Positions 27,376-36,815 of a DNA stretch of 48,082 bases are shown in pieces. Where the stretch lies: assembly GCA_009993045.1 (NCBI GenBank), contig JAACUG010000098.1, positions 1 through 48,082 of the forward strand, read 5' to 3'. The DNA is from Cyanobacteria bacterium CG_2015-22_32_23. GTDB lineage: Bacteria; Cyanobacteriota; Cyanobacteriia; Cyanobacteriales; Cyanobacteriaceae. The notes below the pieces were generated by a model, which was not told the DNA's origin, did no database searches, and saw only the letters and a program-made list of their open reading frames with translations. How positions within the stretch are numbered: the stretch's first letter is position 1; each line of letters opens with the position of its first letter. The position numbers were made by a program, and so were the translations under genes.

Positions 27376-29705
27376 CTATTATTACTAATCGTTTAAAATT
27401 TACCTTTCATCTTGATAATATTAAAAATGATTTTATTTTTCTTGCTTTTAAAAGAATAGATAATAATAGCAGATGGTGGGGTGCAAAAGTATTAGATTCT
27501 CTTTTAGGTGATGAATATAAAGCCTTAGCTGTTTGTTATACAGAAAAATATGCTTTTGCTATGTTTAAAAAACAAGAAAATAATGCTTATAAATTAATAA
27601 CACGACTAAGAAATTATAGCGGTGATGATACACAAGAAAATGAAAAAAAAGAAGATTTTATAGTTAATGAAGTTGAAATAAAAAATCTCAATATCGATAA
27701 TGGTGAAAGTTTTATTGATAGTGAAGCCTTAGCTCGTTTATTATTAAATTATCTTGGTTCATCAAGATCAAAATATCCTAGTCTTCAGTTTTCTAATCTT
27801 ACTGGTTGTTTGTTAAAAGTGCCTAGTTTAAACAGCAATAAATTATATAAATCCATACAAGTTGGAGAAGTAAATCTTAATTATATTAATAATACTGACA
27901 ATGAATTTTTGCTTAATGTGAGTATGGAAACTTATCGTTTAAAAATAGATATTTTCTCTGAATTAAAAACTGCAACAGGTAAACGTAAAATACAAGTCCA
28001 AAAATATTTAAACCGTCCACAATATGTACTATTTGATGGTAACAATATTTTAAGAAGATCCTTGGGAGAAAAAGACAAAAATGATCCGAAAAAAACTTAT
28101 ATTAAAGCAGGAATAAAAGGTAAAAAAACTCATCAAGATTTTCTAAAGTTTAAAAATATAGAAGATTTTAAAAGCAGTAGGGGAGGAATTTTAAATCAAG
28201 TAATTAAGGATATAAAAGAGCATCTTAATAAGTATCTAACAGTAGAGTTTATTCCATTAAAAATTGATGAATGTATTGAGTTTGATTCAAAAAATTTAAT
28301 ATTTAAAAAGCCTGAGAAACTTCATTATATTCTCGATAATCAAAGAATTAATATTGTTGATTTAGTTAAAGATGAAACCTCCCAAAAATTAGTTAATGAT
28401 ATTCAAGAATTATTGAAACCCTTTTTTAAGGATCAAAATTTAGTTTCTATTAATAATCATGAAATTGAAGGAGTTTTTAATCTGAGAATTATTCATGATA
28501 AAAACTATTATCAACGTAATAATATTGAAGATGAATACTTACTATCAGATAAAATTACCCCAAGACAACATTTAACTATTGAATCGGGAGAAAATATCTC
28601 TAAAGCTATTATTAAAACTTTGATTAAAGAATTAATTATCAAACAAGATATTGCGTATAAAAAAATTAGTCTTTTTGATTGGAATAATATCGTACAATCA
28701 TCTCCATCAGCTACTTTTAAATCTAATCAATCAAACAATAAAAATAATACTCAATTAAGTCCTTTTGATTTAGATAAGTTAGAAGATGAAATAAAATCAG
28801 AGAAAAAGTGGATATTTGGGCAATATAAAAAAAATAGTAATAATGAAGATAATCAAGATAATAAGATTTTAATTTTTATGATTATTAATCCAGACGGTAG
28901 TTTTGAATTTGAAAATTTAGATACTCGTGAAAGTTTGTTCAATGATCATAAATATCAAGATTATTACAAGTATATTGAACAATTTGAAAAAAATAAGACA
29001 AAATCATCTTTTCAGTTTGAAGGTTTTGTTATGTCAGATAGTGGCGATATTAATTTAATTTTTCACTCCAATGAAATTACTTTACCTAACTTACCAGAAA
29101 TAGAATATTTATTAAAAGAAATTGAAAAAAAATTACCAGAAAACCTGAACAATGGTTTAGCAATTATTAATATTATTCAAGAATTTTTACCGTTATATCC
29201 TAACTTAAAGAAAAGAAAATTTGAGGATTTTTGTGAACAACTTAAAAATAATTATACTTATGATATATCCAAGAAAGAATTATATAATTTAATTCAACAA
29301 TATTTAGGTTCACAACGTAACCATAACGGAAAAATATCTTATACTGCGAATACTGATGAAGCGACTAAATTTAGAGATTATTTATTAGAAAAATATCAAG
29401 TGAGATTTAGGTTTCCTAAAGATAATGAAACTCTCGATTTTGTATTTGCTAATGCTTTAAATATTAATTATTTTGGTGAAACCGATACCGAAGCCTATTA
29501 TTTTGTAGGCGATCGCACAGAGCAAATTCAAACATCTTTCAAGGATGCTTGTCATATTCGCAAAATTATAGCTATCAAAGGTTGTAAATTAATTTTTAGA
29601 GATTTATTAAAAACGATGGATGTTGACTTTGTACGCACAGGTCAAAGTACGGTAATTCCTTTCCCTTTTAAATATATTCGAGAATATCATAATCTTAATT
29701 ATTAA
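27372..29705 (+). CDS. Unidentified 777-residue partner of the helicase-nuclease
   Basis: I do not recognise this protein. It is soluble, rich in Lys, Asn and Ile, and without signal or membrane segments. Conspicuous segments are VLFDGNN (219-225), which could begin an NYN/PIN-like or other Rossmann-type strand, SSRGGIL near 271-277, NLRIIHDKNYY (D376), TPRQHLTIE (R398, H400, E404), a low-complexity Asn/Lys stretch near 455-500, and a conserved-looking C-terminus RTGQSTVIPFPFKYIREY. Its partner (helicase plus nuclease) and order recall the bacterial pPIWI-RE operons, which couple a PIWI-module protein to a DinG helicase and a restriction-fold nuclease. I therefore raise a divergent guide-binding PIWI-like protein as a hypothesis only. 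The ATG overlaps the upstream stop by four bases. No third gene follows. Confidence 0.7.
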   Translation: MTIITNRLKFTFHLDNIKNDFIFLAFKRIDNNSRWWGAKVLDSLLGDEYKALAVCYTEKYAFAMFKKQENNAYKLITRLRNYSGDDTQENEKKEDFIVNEVEIKNLNIDNGESFIDSEALARLLLNYLGSSRSKYPSLQFSNLTGCLLKVPSLNSNKLYKSIQVGEVNLNYINNTDNEFLLNVSMETYRLKIDIFSELKTATGKRKIQVQKYLNRPQYVLFDGNNILRRSLGEKDKNDPKKTYIKAGIKGKKTHQDFLKFKNIEDFKSSRGGILNQVIKDIKEHLNKYLTVEFIPLKIDECIEFDSKNLIFKKPEKLHYILDNQRINIVDLVKDETSQKLVNDIQELLKPFFKDQNLVSINNHEIEGVFNLRIIHDKNYYQRNNIEDEYLLSDKITPRQHLTIESGENISKAIIKTLIKELIIKQDIAYKKISLFDWNNIVQSSPSATFKSNQSNNKNNTQLSPFDLDKLEDEIKSEKKWIFGQYKKNSNNEDNQDNKILIFMIINPDGSFEFENLDTRESLFNDHKYQDYYKYIEQFEKNKTKSSFQFEGFVMSDSGDINLIFHSNEITLPNLPEIEYLLKEIEKKLPENLNNGLAIINIIQEFLPLYPNLKKRKFEDFCEQLKNNYTYDISKKELYNLIQQYLGSQRNHNGKISYTANTDEATKFRDYLLEKYQVRFRFPKDNETLDFVFANALNINYFGETDTEAYYFVGDRTEQIQTSFKDACHIRKIIAIKGCKLIFRDLLKTMDVDFVRTGQSTVIPFPFKYIREYHNLNY

Positions 29706-30008
29706 CTAAAATTTTTACCACAGAAAGATTTTATATTTAAAAGTATTTACTTAATCATTAGTGGATCTTTTTTCTTCTAAGAAGTTAATAAAATTCAGTT
29801 GATGTAGTTTGATTAATATGAAGAATCGTAAAAAAAATCGAAAATAAGTCATAAAAAATAACTCTAAAATCTAAAATAGACTTAAACTAAATTATAAATA
29901 AGTAATTTTTATATTCAAGTTAAATAATTAGTTAAATATATTATCTTGAATCATTGACATAAATTATCTTAATTAGTGGTCAAAATACAAATATTGAGAA
30001 TTTAAAAT
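29706..30008. other. Gene-free AT-rich gap between the two-gene module and gltD
   Basis: This 303-base stretch has no supportable gene. It contains an 11-base near-palindrome CTTCTAAGAAG near 29774-29784. I see no clear terminator for the module and no GTA-N8-TAC site that would place gltD under NtcA. Confidence 0.4.
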
Positions 30009-31490
30009 ATGGGAAAACCAACAGGATTTTTAGAGTTTACAAGGGAATTACCTGTCGATAAAGCTCCCCTTGAAAGAATTAATAATTGGGATGAATTTCA
30101 CTTACATTTGCCCGAAGAAAATCTCCGTAATCAAGGTGCAAGATGTATGGATTGTGGAACACCTTTTTGTCATACAGGAGAACTTATTAGCGGTATGGCT
30201 AGTGGTTGCCCCGTTAATAACTTAATTCCTGAGTGGAATGACTTGATTTATCGAGGTTTATGGCAAGAAGCACTAGATAGACTTCATAAAACTAACAACT
30301 TTCCTGAATTTACTGGTAGAGTTTGCCCTGCTCCTTGTGAGGGTTCTTGTGTACTAGGAATAAATAATCCTCCCGTCACCATCAAAAATATAGAATGTTC
30401 TATTATAGATCACGGTTGGGATCAAGGTTGGGTAAAGCCTCAACCTCCTGAAAAACGTACTGGCAAAAAGATTGCCATTGTAGGCTCAGGCCCTGCAGGT
30501 TTATCGGCGGCGGCACAACTTAATAAAGCAGGACATTCTGTCACGGTTTATGAAAAAGATGATCGCCCTGGTGGATTGTTAATGTATGGCATTCCTAACA
30601 TGAAACTGGATAAAGAAAAAGTTGTCTTGCGTAGGGTGAAACTGTTAGAAGAAGAAGGAGTTAAATTTGTTTGTAATAGTACCATCGGCAAAGACATTCC
30701 AGCGGAAACTTTAGTTAATGATAATGATGCGGTAATTCTTGCTATCGGTGCTGGAAAACCTCGTGATTTACCCATAGAAGGGCGATCGCTCAAAGGGATC
30801 AATTTTGCCATGGACTTCCTCACCGCTAACACTAAAGCCGTTTTAAGTGATAATCCAGAAGAATTTATCTCAGCAAAAGGAAAAGATGTTGTGATTATTG
30901 GCGGTGGTGATACTGGTACAGATTGTGTTGGTACATCTATAAGACATGGTTGCAATAGTGTAACCCAGTTAGAAATCATGCCTCAGCCCCCAGAAATACG
31001 AGCAAAAAACAACCCTTGGCCCGAATATCCGAAAATTTATCGTTTAGATTACGGACAGGAAGAAGCCGCCGCTAAATTCGGTAATGACCCTAGAGTTTAT
31101 ACTACAACTGCCACTAAATTCGAGGGAGACTCCGAAGGTAACGTGATCGCCGTGCATACGGTGGAAGTAGAATGGGCAAGAGATGAGCAAGGGCGTTTTA
31201 CGCCTAATCCCATCAAAGGTACAGAAAAAAGATTACCCGCACAATTAGTCTTACTGGCCATGGGTTTTCTCGGTCCTGAACAGTTATTATTAGAACAAAT
31301 GGGCTTAGAAAAAGATAATCGCAGTAATATCAAAGCCGAATATGGAGAATATGCTACAAGCATCCCCAATGTATTCGCCGCAGGAGATTGTCGCCGAGGT
31401 CAAAGTTTGGTAGTGTGGGCATTTAATGAAGGGCGTGGTGTCGCTAAAGAGTGCGATCGCTTCCTCATGGGATATACCGATTTACCATAA
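30009..31490 (+). CDS. gltD: Glutamate synthase small subunit (GltD)
   Basis: A 493-residue flavoprotein that passes electrons from NAD(P)H to the large glutamate synthase subunit in nitrogen assimilation. The N-terminal iron-sulfur cysteines are C46, C49, C54, C67, C106, C110 and C114. The FAD site is [12 protein letters not shown] near 156-167 and the pyridine nucleotide site [11 protein letters not shown] near 297-307. The large subunit gene is not in the window. A clear terminator follows. Length is usual for the family. Confidence 0.95.
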   Translation: MGKPTGFLEFTRELPVDKAPLERINNWDEFHLHLPEENLRNQGARCMDCGTPFCHTGELISGMASGCPVNNLIPEWNDLIYRGLWQEALDRLHKTNNFPEFTGRVCPAPCEGSCVLGINNPPVTIKNIECSIIDHGWDQGWVKPQPPEKRTGKKIAIVGSGPAGLSAAAQLNKAGHSVTVYEKDDRPGGLLMYGIPNMKLDKEKVVLRRVKLLEEEGVKFVCNSTIGKDIPAETLVNDNDAVILAIGAGKPRDLPIEGRSLKGINFAMDFLTANTKAVLSDNPEEFISAKGKDVVIIGGGDTGTDCVGTSIRHGCNSVTQLEIMPQPPEIRAKNNPWPEYPKIYRLDYGQEEAAAKFGNDPRVYTTTATKFEGDSEGNVIAVHTVEVEWARDEQGRFTPNPIKGTEKRLPAQLVLLAMGFLGPEQLLLEQMGLEKDNRSNIKAEYGEYATSIPNVFAAGDCRRGQSLVVWAFNEGRGVAKECDRFLMGYTDLP

Positions 31491-31520
31491 AAAATTATCC
31501 ACCATTTATGTAGTTTTTTT

Positions 31521-31541
31521 AAGGGCTTCTGGCCCTTTTTT
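31521..31541 (+). terminator. Rho-independent terminator of gltD
   Basis: AAGGGC (31521-31526) pairs with GCCCTT (31532-31537) around TTCTG, followed directly by T residues through 31541. It lies 31 bases after the gltD stop. Confidence 0.85.
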
Positions 31542-31690
31542 GATGTGTTAATTAATAACAAATAACTCAAAAAGTGTGTAGCTTATTTTCGGTATTTAAA
31601 AATACATTTTATGGATATTAGTTTTGAATGTCCGTCACTAATATTGACAAAACTTTTTTTTACTCAGATTTTAAATTGTTCAATCTTCAA

Positions 31691-31789
31691 TTAACCTGCT
31701 ACTAAACCTCCTCCAAAGGCACTAGAAATAGCGATAGTATCATCAGCTTTGACAAAATCAGGATCATCTTCAATTAACAGTAACCGCAT
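31691..31789 (-). pseudogene. 32-codon ORF, possible gene remnant
   Basis: The only reading frame that looks protein-like in the gap 31542-32035 encodes 32 residues, starting MRLLLIEDDPDF and ending AISSAFGGGLVAG. The end recalls the C-terminal SxFGG segment of beta-ketoacyl synthases and the start recalls a response regulator, so it may be a scrambled remnant. No ribosome-binding site is evident. The rest of the 494-base gap holds nothing I can identify. Confidence 0.25.
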
Positions 31790-32035
31790 AAATTACTTTT
31801 TTTGATATTTTGGGGGAATATTCTTTCAATTACCTGTTGCCTATTGCCTTTCTTAAAATTATCATTAATATAGAACATATAAAAAGAAATCTCTAATAAA
31901 ATAAGCCCTTGTCAATAGAGCATATCAAAGTTAGAATAGATAATCTGAATATTCTATAATAAAAACTAAAGATTTCCTTTTTTGAGGAATTTTTTAGGAT
32001 ATATTTAATTAAGTAACTTATATAAATAGAAGATA

Positions 32036-32332
32036 GTGGCTAACTCAAAATCCGCAACAAAAAGAATCGATATTAACGAGCGTAATCGTATGCGTAACAA
32101 GGCTTACAAATCTGCCGTTAAAACTCTCATGAAAAAATATTTTCAAGCAGTAGAGGTTTATGCTTCCTCTCCTAGTGAAGAACAATTACAAACAGTACAA
32201 ACTTCTATGTCTATAGCCTATAGCAAAATTGATAAAGCAGTAAAACGTGGGGTTTATCATAAAAATAATGGAGCGAGAAAAAAAGCTAGATTAGCAAAAG
32301 CATTAAAAAATGCTGTACCTCAAGCATCCTAA
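32036..32332 (+). CDS. rpsT: 30S ribosomal protein S20
   Basis: A 98-residue S20 that binds 16S rRNA. The N-terminal [10 protein letters not shown] and helical [15 protein letters not shown] are family features, with the [15 protein letters not shown]-terminus. The start is GTG at 32036. Synechocystis also keeps tatD, rpoB and rpoC2 nearby, so this block looks ancestral. Confidence 0.97.
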   Translation: MANSKSATKRIDINERNRMRNKAYKSAVKTLMKKYFQAVEVYASSPSEEQLQTVQTSMSIAYSKIDKAVKRGVYHKNNGARKKARLAKALKNAVPQAS

Positions 32333-32438
32333 GTTATCTTGATTTGATCAAGGAAAATTAAGCATTATTTGTCATAGTCAAAAATAACTTTAAAAGTACT
32401 AAACTGCTTAAAAATAATACTATAAAATATAGGCAGCA

Positions 32439-33215
32439 ATGCAACTAATAGATACCCACGTTCATGTAAACTTTGACTTATTCAAAGAAGATTTGGATTC
32501 AGTCTGTAATCGTTGGCAGTCCGCAGGAGTTAGTAAATTAGTTCACTCTTGTGTCCATCCCGACGAATTTGAAAGTATTAAACAGTTGTGTTTGCGATTT
32601 CCTCAATTGTATTGTTCCGTAGGTTTACACCCATTAGATGCCCAGAAATGGCAAGGGGAAAAAACCTACCAACAAATCTTACAATCAGCAAAATCTCATC
32701 CTAAAGTTGTCGCCATTGGTGAAATGGGATTAGATTTTTACAAAGATGATCAGCAAGAGCTACAAAAAGAAGTTTTTTGGCAACAATTGATCATCGCTCA
32801 ACAATTGAATAAACCAGTTATTATTCACTGTAGGGATGCGGCTACTTCTCTACAGGATATTTTGTGTAAATTTATCCGTGAAAAAGGAAAAGTAACAGGA
32901 GTAATGCACTGTTGGGCTGGAAATCCAGAAGAAACTCAATGGTTTTTAGATCTGGGAATGTATATTAGTTTTAGTGGCGTTGTTACCTTTAAAAATGCTA
33001 AAACCGTTCACAGTAGTGCCGCTATTGTACCGGGCGATCGCCTATTAATTGAAACAGATTGTCCTTTTCTTGCACCATCTCCTTATCGGGGGAAAAGAAA
33101 TGAACCTGCTTATGTTATTCATGTCGCTGAAAAACTAGCACAAATTAGAGGAGTATCATTAGATACCATTGCGAGGCAAACTTACGACAACGCTTGTAGA
33201 TTGTTTAATATATAA
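32439..33215 (+). CDS. tatD: TatD-family metal-dependent DNase
   Basis: A 258-residue TIM-barrel hydrolase with metal-binding HVHVNF (residues 6-11), GEMGLDFY near 94-101, IIHCRDA near 128-134, MHCWAGN near 155-161 and [10 protein letters not shown] near 205-214. Such enzymes remove nucleotides from DNA 3' ends and act in DNA quality control; related proteins deacylate D-aminoacyl-tRNA. It is encoded just upstream of rpoB, as in Synechocystis (sll1786-sll1787). Confidence 0.92.
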   Translation: MQLIDTHVHVNFDLFKEDLDSVCNRWQSAGVSKLVHSCVHPDEFESIKQLCLRFPQLYCSVGLHPLDAQKWQGEKTYQQILQSAKSHPKVVAIGEMGLDFYKDDQQELQKEVFWQQLIIAQQLNKPVIIHCRDAATSLQDILCKFIREKGKVTGVMHCWAGNPEETQWFLDLGMYISFSGVVTFKNAKTVHSSAAIVPGDRLLIETDCPFLAPSPYRGKRNEPAYVIHVAEKLAQIRGVSLDTIARQTYDNACRLFNI

Positions 33216-33408
33216 AGGAAACGGGCAAAAAAACCAATTGAATATTAAAGTATCAAAATCAGCATAAAACTTAAAGGGTTACGTCTTATTAAAACTCAAA
33301 GACAAAAAATAAATTCTTTTTAACCCCTAACCCCGTCCGAAATCTAACATCTTGTAAACATTCCTAAGATATAGGATAATCAAATAACCGATAATTGACA
33401 ACTGACTT

Positions 33409-36400
33409 ATGAGAACCCAAGAACTGTTACCTGATTTAATCGAAATTCAACGCTCTAGCTATAAATGGTTTTTAGAGTATGGTATTATTGAAGAACTCAA
33501 CAGTTTTACGCCGATAACCGACTATGCAGGTAAATTAGAATTGCACTTCATCGGTGAAAAATATCGACTAAAAGAGCCAAAATACTATATTGAAGAAGCT
33601 AAAAAACGAGATGCTAGTTACTCCGTACAAGTTTATGTCCCTACATTATTATTAAACAAAGAAACAGGAGAACGTAAAGAGCAAGAAGTATTTATCGGTG
33701 ATTTACCTTTAATGACCGATAGAGGTACATTCTTGATTAATGGTGCAGAACGAGTCATTGTCAATCAAATCGTGCGATCGCCCGGAGTTTACTTTAAATC
33801 AGAATTAGACAAAAACGGTAAAAGAACTTACTCCGCTTCTGTGATCCCTAATCGTGGAGCATGGTTAAAATTTGAAACCGATAAACATGGCGTTGTGTGG
33901 GTAAGAATTGATAAAACTCGCAAAATTTCTGCCCAAGTGCTTTTAAAAGCCATGGGATTAAGCGATCGTGAAATATTAGATCGTCTTCGTCACCCCGATT
34001 TTTATCAAAAAACCCTCGAAAAAGAAGGCAATCCCACCACTGACGAGGCGTTAATGGAACTATATCGCAAATTACGTCCGGGAGAACCTCCTACCGTGAG
34101 CGGTGGACAAGCGTTATTAGAAACCCGTTTCTTTGATCCTAAACGTTATGATTTAGGCAAAGTGGGGCGTTATAAAATGAATAAAAAACTACGGTTGACA
34201 GTTCCTTATAATCTCAGGGTTTTAACCGTAGAAGACATCTTATCAGTAGTGGATTATTTAATTAATCTCGAATTTGATATTGGTAACGTTGACGATATTG
34301 ATCACCTTGGAAATCGTCGAGTAAGAAGTGTAGGTGAATTACTCCAAAACCAAGTCAGAGTAGGCTTATCTCGTTTAGAACGTATTATACGAGAAAGAAT
34401 GACGGTAGGAGATCCAAATACCTTAACTCCTGCTGCTCTGGTGAACCCAAAACCTTTAATAGCAGCCATAAAAGAGTTTTTTGGTTCTTCCCAATTATCT
34501 CAGTTTATGGATCAAACTAATCCCCTAGCAGAATTGACCCATAAACGTCGTATTTCAGCTTTAGGGCCTGGTGGTTTAAGTCGAGATAGAGCAGGTTTTG
34601 CCGTTCGAGATATTCACCCTAGTCATTATGGACGTATTTGTCCTGTAGAAACTCCTGAAGGACCAAATGCTGGTTTAATCGGTTCATTAGCTACTTATGC
34701 TCGTGTTAACGAATACGGATTTATTGCCACTCCTTACTACAAAGTCGAAAATGGGAAAGTACGTTGGGATTTAGCGCCTGAATACCTCACCGCCGACGAA
34801 GAAGATGATAAAAGAGTCGCTCCGGGAGATTTATCCACCGATGAAAATGGCGTAATTTTAGGGGAAAGTGTACCCATTCGTTACCGTCAAGAATTTTCTA
34901 CTACTTCACCAACTCAAGTGGATTATGTAGCGGTTTCTCCCGTACAAATCGTTTCTGTAGCTACCTCGATGATTCCTTTCTTAGAGCATGATGACGCTAA
35001 CCGAGCCTTAATGGGATCTAATATGCAACGTCAAGCAGTACCTTTATTACGAGCCCAACGTCCTCTAGTGGGTACTGGGTTAGAAGGTCAAGCCGCACGA
35101 GATTCAGGGATGGTGATTGTTTCCCGTGACTATGGTACAATTACTTACGTTGATGCTAAAAAAATTAAGCTCAAAACTAAAGACAATCACGAAATTGTTT
35201 ATAATCTCCAAAAATACGAACGCTCAAACCAAGACACTTGTTTAAATCAAAAACCTTTAGTGGACGAAGGAGAAGACGTTGTACCCGGACAAGTATTAGC
35301 CGATGGTTCAGCCACTGAAGGAGGAGAATTAGCCCTAGGCCATAATATCACCGTTGCTTATATGCCTTGGGAAGGTTATAACTACGAGGATGCGATTCTT
35401 ATCAGTGAACGGTTAGTACAAGAAGATATTTATACAACTATTCACATTGAAAAGCACGAAATTGAAGCTCGTCAAACTAAATTAGGACCTGAAGAAATCA
35501 CCCGTGAAATTCCTAACGTGGGAGAAGATTCTCTCTTAAACCTTGATGAACAGGGTATTATCAGGGTTGGTGCTTGGGTAGAATCTGGAGATATTTTAGT
35601 AGGTAAAGTTACCCCTAAAGGTGAATCAGATCAACCTCCTGAAGAAAAATTATTACGCGCCATTTTCGGCGAAAAAGCCAGAGATGTTCGTGATAATTCC
35701 TTACGTCTTCCTAACGGAGAAAAAGGACGGGTTGTTTATGTGCGAGTATTTACCAGAGAACAAGGGGATGAATTACCCCCGGGTGCAAATATGGTAGTAA
35801 GGGTTTATATCGCCCAAAAACGCAAAATCCAAGTCGGGGATAAAATGGCAGGGCGACACGGTAATAAAGGGATTATTTCCCGTATTTTAGCCCGTCAAGA
35901 TATGCCTTATTGCCCTGATGGAAGCCCCGTTGACATTGTCTTAAATCCTCTGGGTGTACCTTCTCGGATGAACGTGGGACAAGTGTTTGAATGCCTTTTA
36001 GGTTGGGCTGGTGAACATTTAGGCTACCGCTTTAAAATGACTCCCTTTGACGAAATGTACGGAGAAGAAGCCTCTCGTAATACCGTTAATGGTTTGTTAA
36101 AAGAAGCCTCTCAAAAACCGGGTAAAGATTGGGTATTTAATGAAAATGAACCGGGTAAAATCCAACTTTATGATGGTCGCACGGGGGAAGCATTTGATCG
36201 CCCCGTAACAGTGGGTAAAGCCTATATGCTCAAATTAGTTCACTTAGTTGATGATAAAATTCACGCTCGTTCTACAGGTCCTTACTCTTTAGTTACACAA
36301 CAACCCCTCGGTGGTAAAGCTCAACAAGGAGGACAAAGATTTGGAGAAATGGAGGTATGGGCATTAGAGGCTTACGGTGCTGCTTATACTTTACAGGAGT

Positions 36401-36675
36401 TATTAACGGTTAAGTCTGATGATATGCAAGGGCGTAATGAGGCATTAAATGCCATTGTCAAGGGTAGAGCGATTCCTCGCCCTGGTACTCCTGAGTCCTT
36501 TAAAGTACTTCTAAGAGAATTACAATCTCTTGGCTTGGATGTGTCTGTCCATAAAGTATTAGAGGATAACGAGGAAGTTGAAATTAACCTCATGGATTCA
36601 GGTAATCGTACCCCTAAACGTCCTACTTACGAAAACTTAGCGAGTTTAGGTCAAGATGACGACGACGAATATTAA
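33409..36675 (+). CDS. rpoB: RNA polymerase beta subunit
   Basis: A 1088-residue beta subunit, near the cyanobacterial norm. Recognisable blocks are the rifampicin-region motif [20 protein letters not shown] (about 364-383), [19 protein letters not shown], the C-terminal [10 protein letters not shown] and [20 protein letters not shown]. The C-terminus is acidic and lies 140 bases before rpoC2. No sequence resembling rpoC1 lies between or after. Confidence 0.98.
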   Translation: MRTQELLPDLIEIQRSSYKWFLEYGIIEELNSFTPITDYAGKLELHFIGEKYRLKEPKYYIEEAKKRDASYSVQVYVPTLLLNKETGERKEQEVFIGDLPLMTDRGTFLINGAERVIVNQIVRSPGVYFKSELDKNGKRTYSASVIPNRGAWLKFETDKHGVVWVRIDKTRKISAQVLLKAMGLSDREILDRLRHPDFYQKTLEKEGNPTTDEALMELYRKLRPGEPPTVSGGQALLETRFFDPKRYDLGKVGRYKMNKKLRLTVPYNLRVLTVEDILSVVDYLINLEFDIGNVDDIDHLGNRRVRSVGELLQNQVRVGLSRLERIIRERMTVGDPNTLTPAALVNPKPLIAAIKEFFGSSQLSQFMDQTNPLAELTHKRRISALGPGGLSRDRAGFAVRDIHPSHYGRICPVETPEGPNAGLIGSLATYARVNEYGFIATPYYKVENGKVRWDLAPEYLTADEEDDKRVAPGDLSTDENGVILGESVPIRYRQEFSTTSPTQVDYVAVSPVQIVSVATSMIPFLEHDDANRALMGSNMQRQAVPLLRAQRPLVGTGLEGQAARDSGMVIVSRDYGTITYVDAKKIKLKTKDNHEIVYNLQKYERSNQDTCLNQKPLVDEGEDVVPGQVLADGSATEGGELALGHNITVAYMPWEGYNYEDAILISERLVQEDIYTTIHIEKHEIEARQTKLGPEEITREIPNVGEDSLLNLDEQGIIRVGAWVESGDILVGKVTPKGESDQPPEEKLLRAIFGEKARDVRDNSLRLPNGEKGRVVYVRVFTREQGDELPPGANMVVRVYIAQKRKIQVGDKMAGRHGNKGIISRILARQDMPYCPDGSPVDIVLNPLGVPSRMNVGQVFECLLGWAGEHLGYRFKMTPFDEMYGEEASRNTVNGLLKEASQKPGKDWVFNENEPGKIQLYDGRTGEAFDRPVTVGKAYMLKLVHLVDDKIHARSTGPYSLVTQQPLGGKAQQGGQRFGEMEVWALEAYGAAYTLQELLTVKSDDMQGRNEALNAIVKGRAIPRPGTPESFKVLLRELQSLGLDVSVHKVLEDNEEVEINLMDSGNRTPKRPTYENLASLGQDDDDEY

Positions 36676-36680
36676 ATTAA

Positions 36681-36701
36681 TTAGGAATTAGGAATTAATT
36701 T
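36681..36701. repeat. Short heptamer repeat between rpoB and rpoC2
   Basis: TTAGGAA, TTAGGAA and TTAATTT lie back to back directly after the rpoB stop, and further ACTCATT/CCTCATT units occur near 36758-36771. Both are STRR-like. No gene fits in this 140-base gap, where many cyanobacteria have rpoC1. Confidence 0.5.
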
Positions 36702-36815
36702 AGTTACCAGTAAACGATTGTTAATTTTATCAAGCATCTGATAACTTCAAAAACTGAATTACTCATTCCTCATTACTTTTACTTATTATCAATTATTAAT
36801 TATCATCTACACAAT

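Noticed and set aside
23917-29705. Scarcity of HIP1 sites in the module as proof of recent transfer
   Set aside because: One site occurs at 29509; expected number in 5.8 kb at the window average is about two, so the difference means little.
27372-29705. Firm naming of the 777-residue protein as Argonaute or pPIWI-RE
   Set aside because: No catalytic tetrad or guide-binding motif can be demonstrated by eye, so it is kept as a hypothesis.
23877-29761. ATCATTAG at 23877-23884 and 29754-29761 as target-site duplication flanking the two-gene module
   Set aside because: An 8-base AT-rich match 5.9 kb apart is expected by chance here, and no terminal inverted repeats or integrase gene accompany it.
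30548-31369. Minus-strand frames of 143 and 90 codons opposite gltD
   Set aside because: gltD is certain; these are antisense shadows without family resemblance.
32338-32352. CTTGAT-TTG-ATCAAG after rpsT as terminator
   Set aside because: The stem is only six pairs and no T tract follows.
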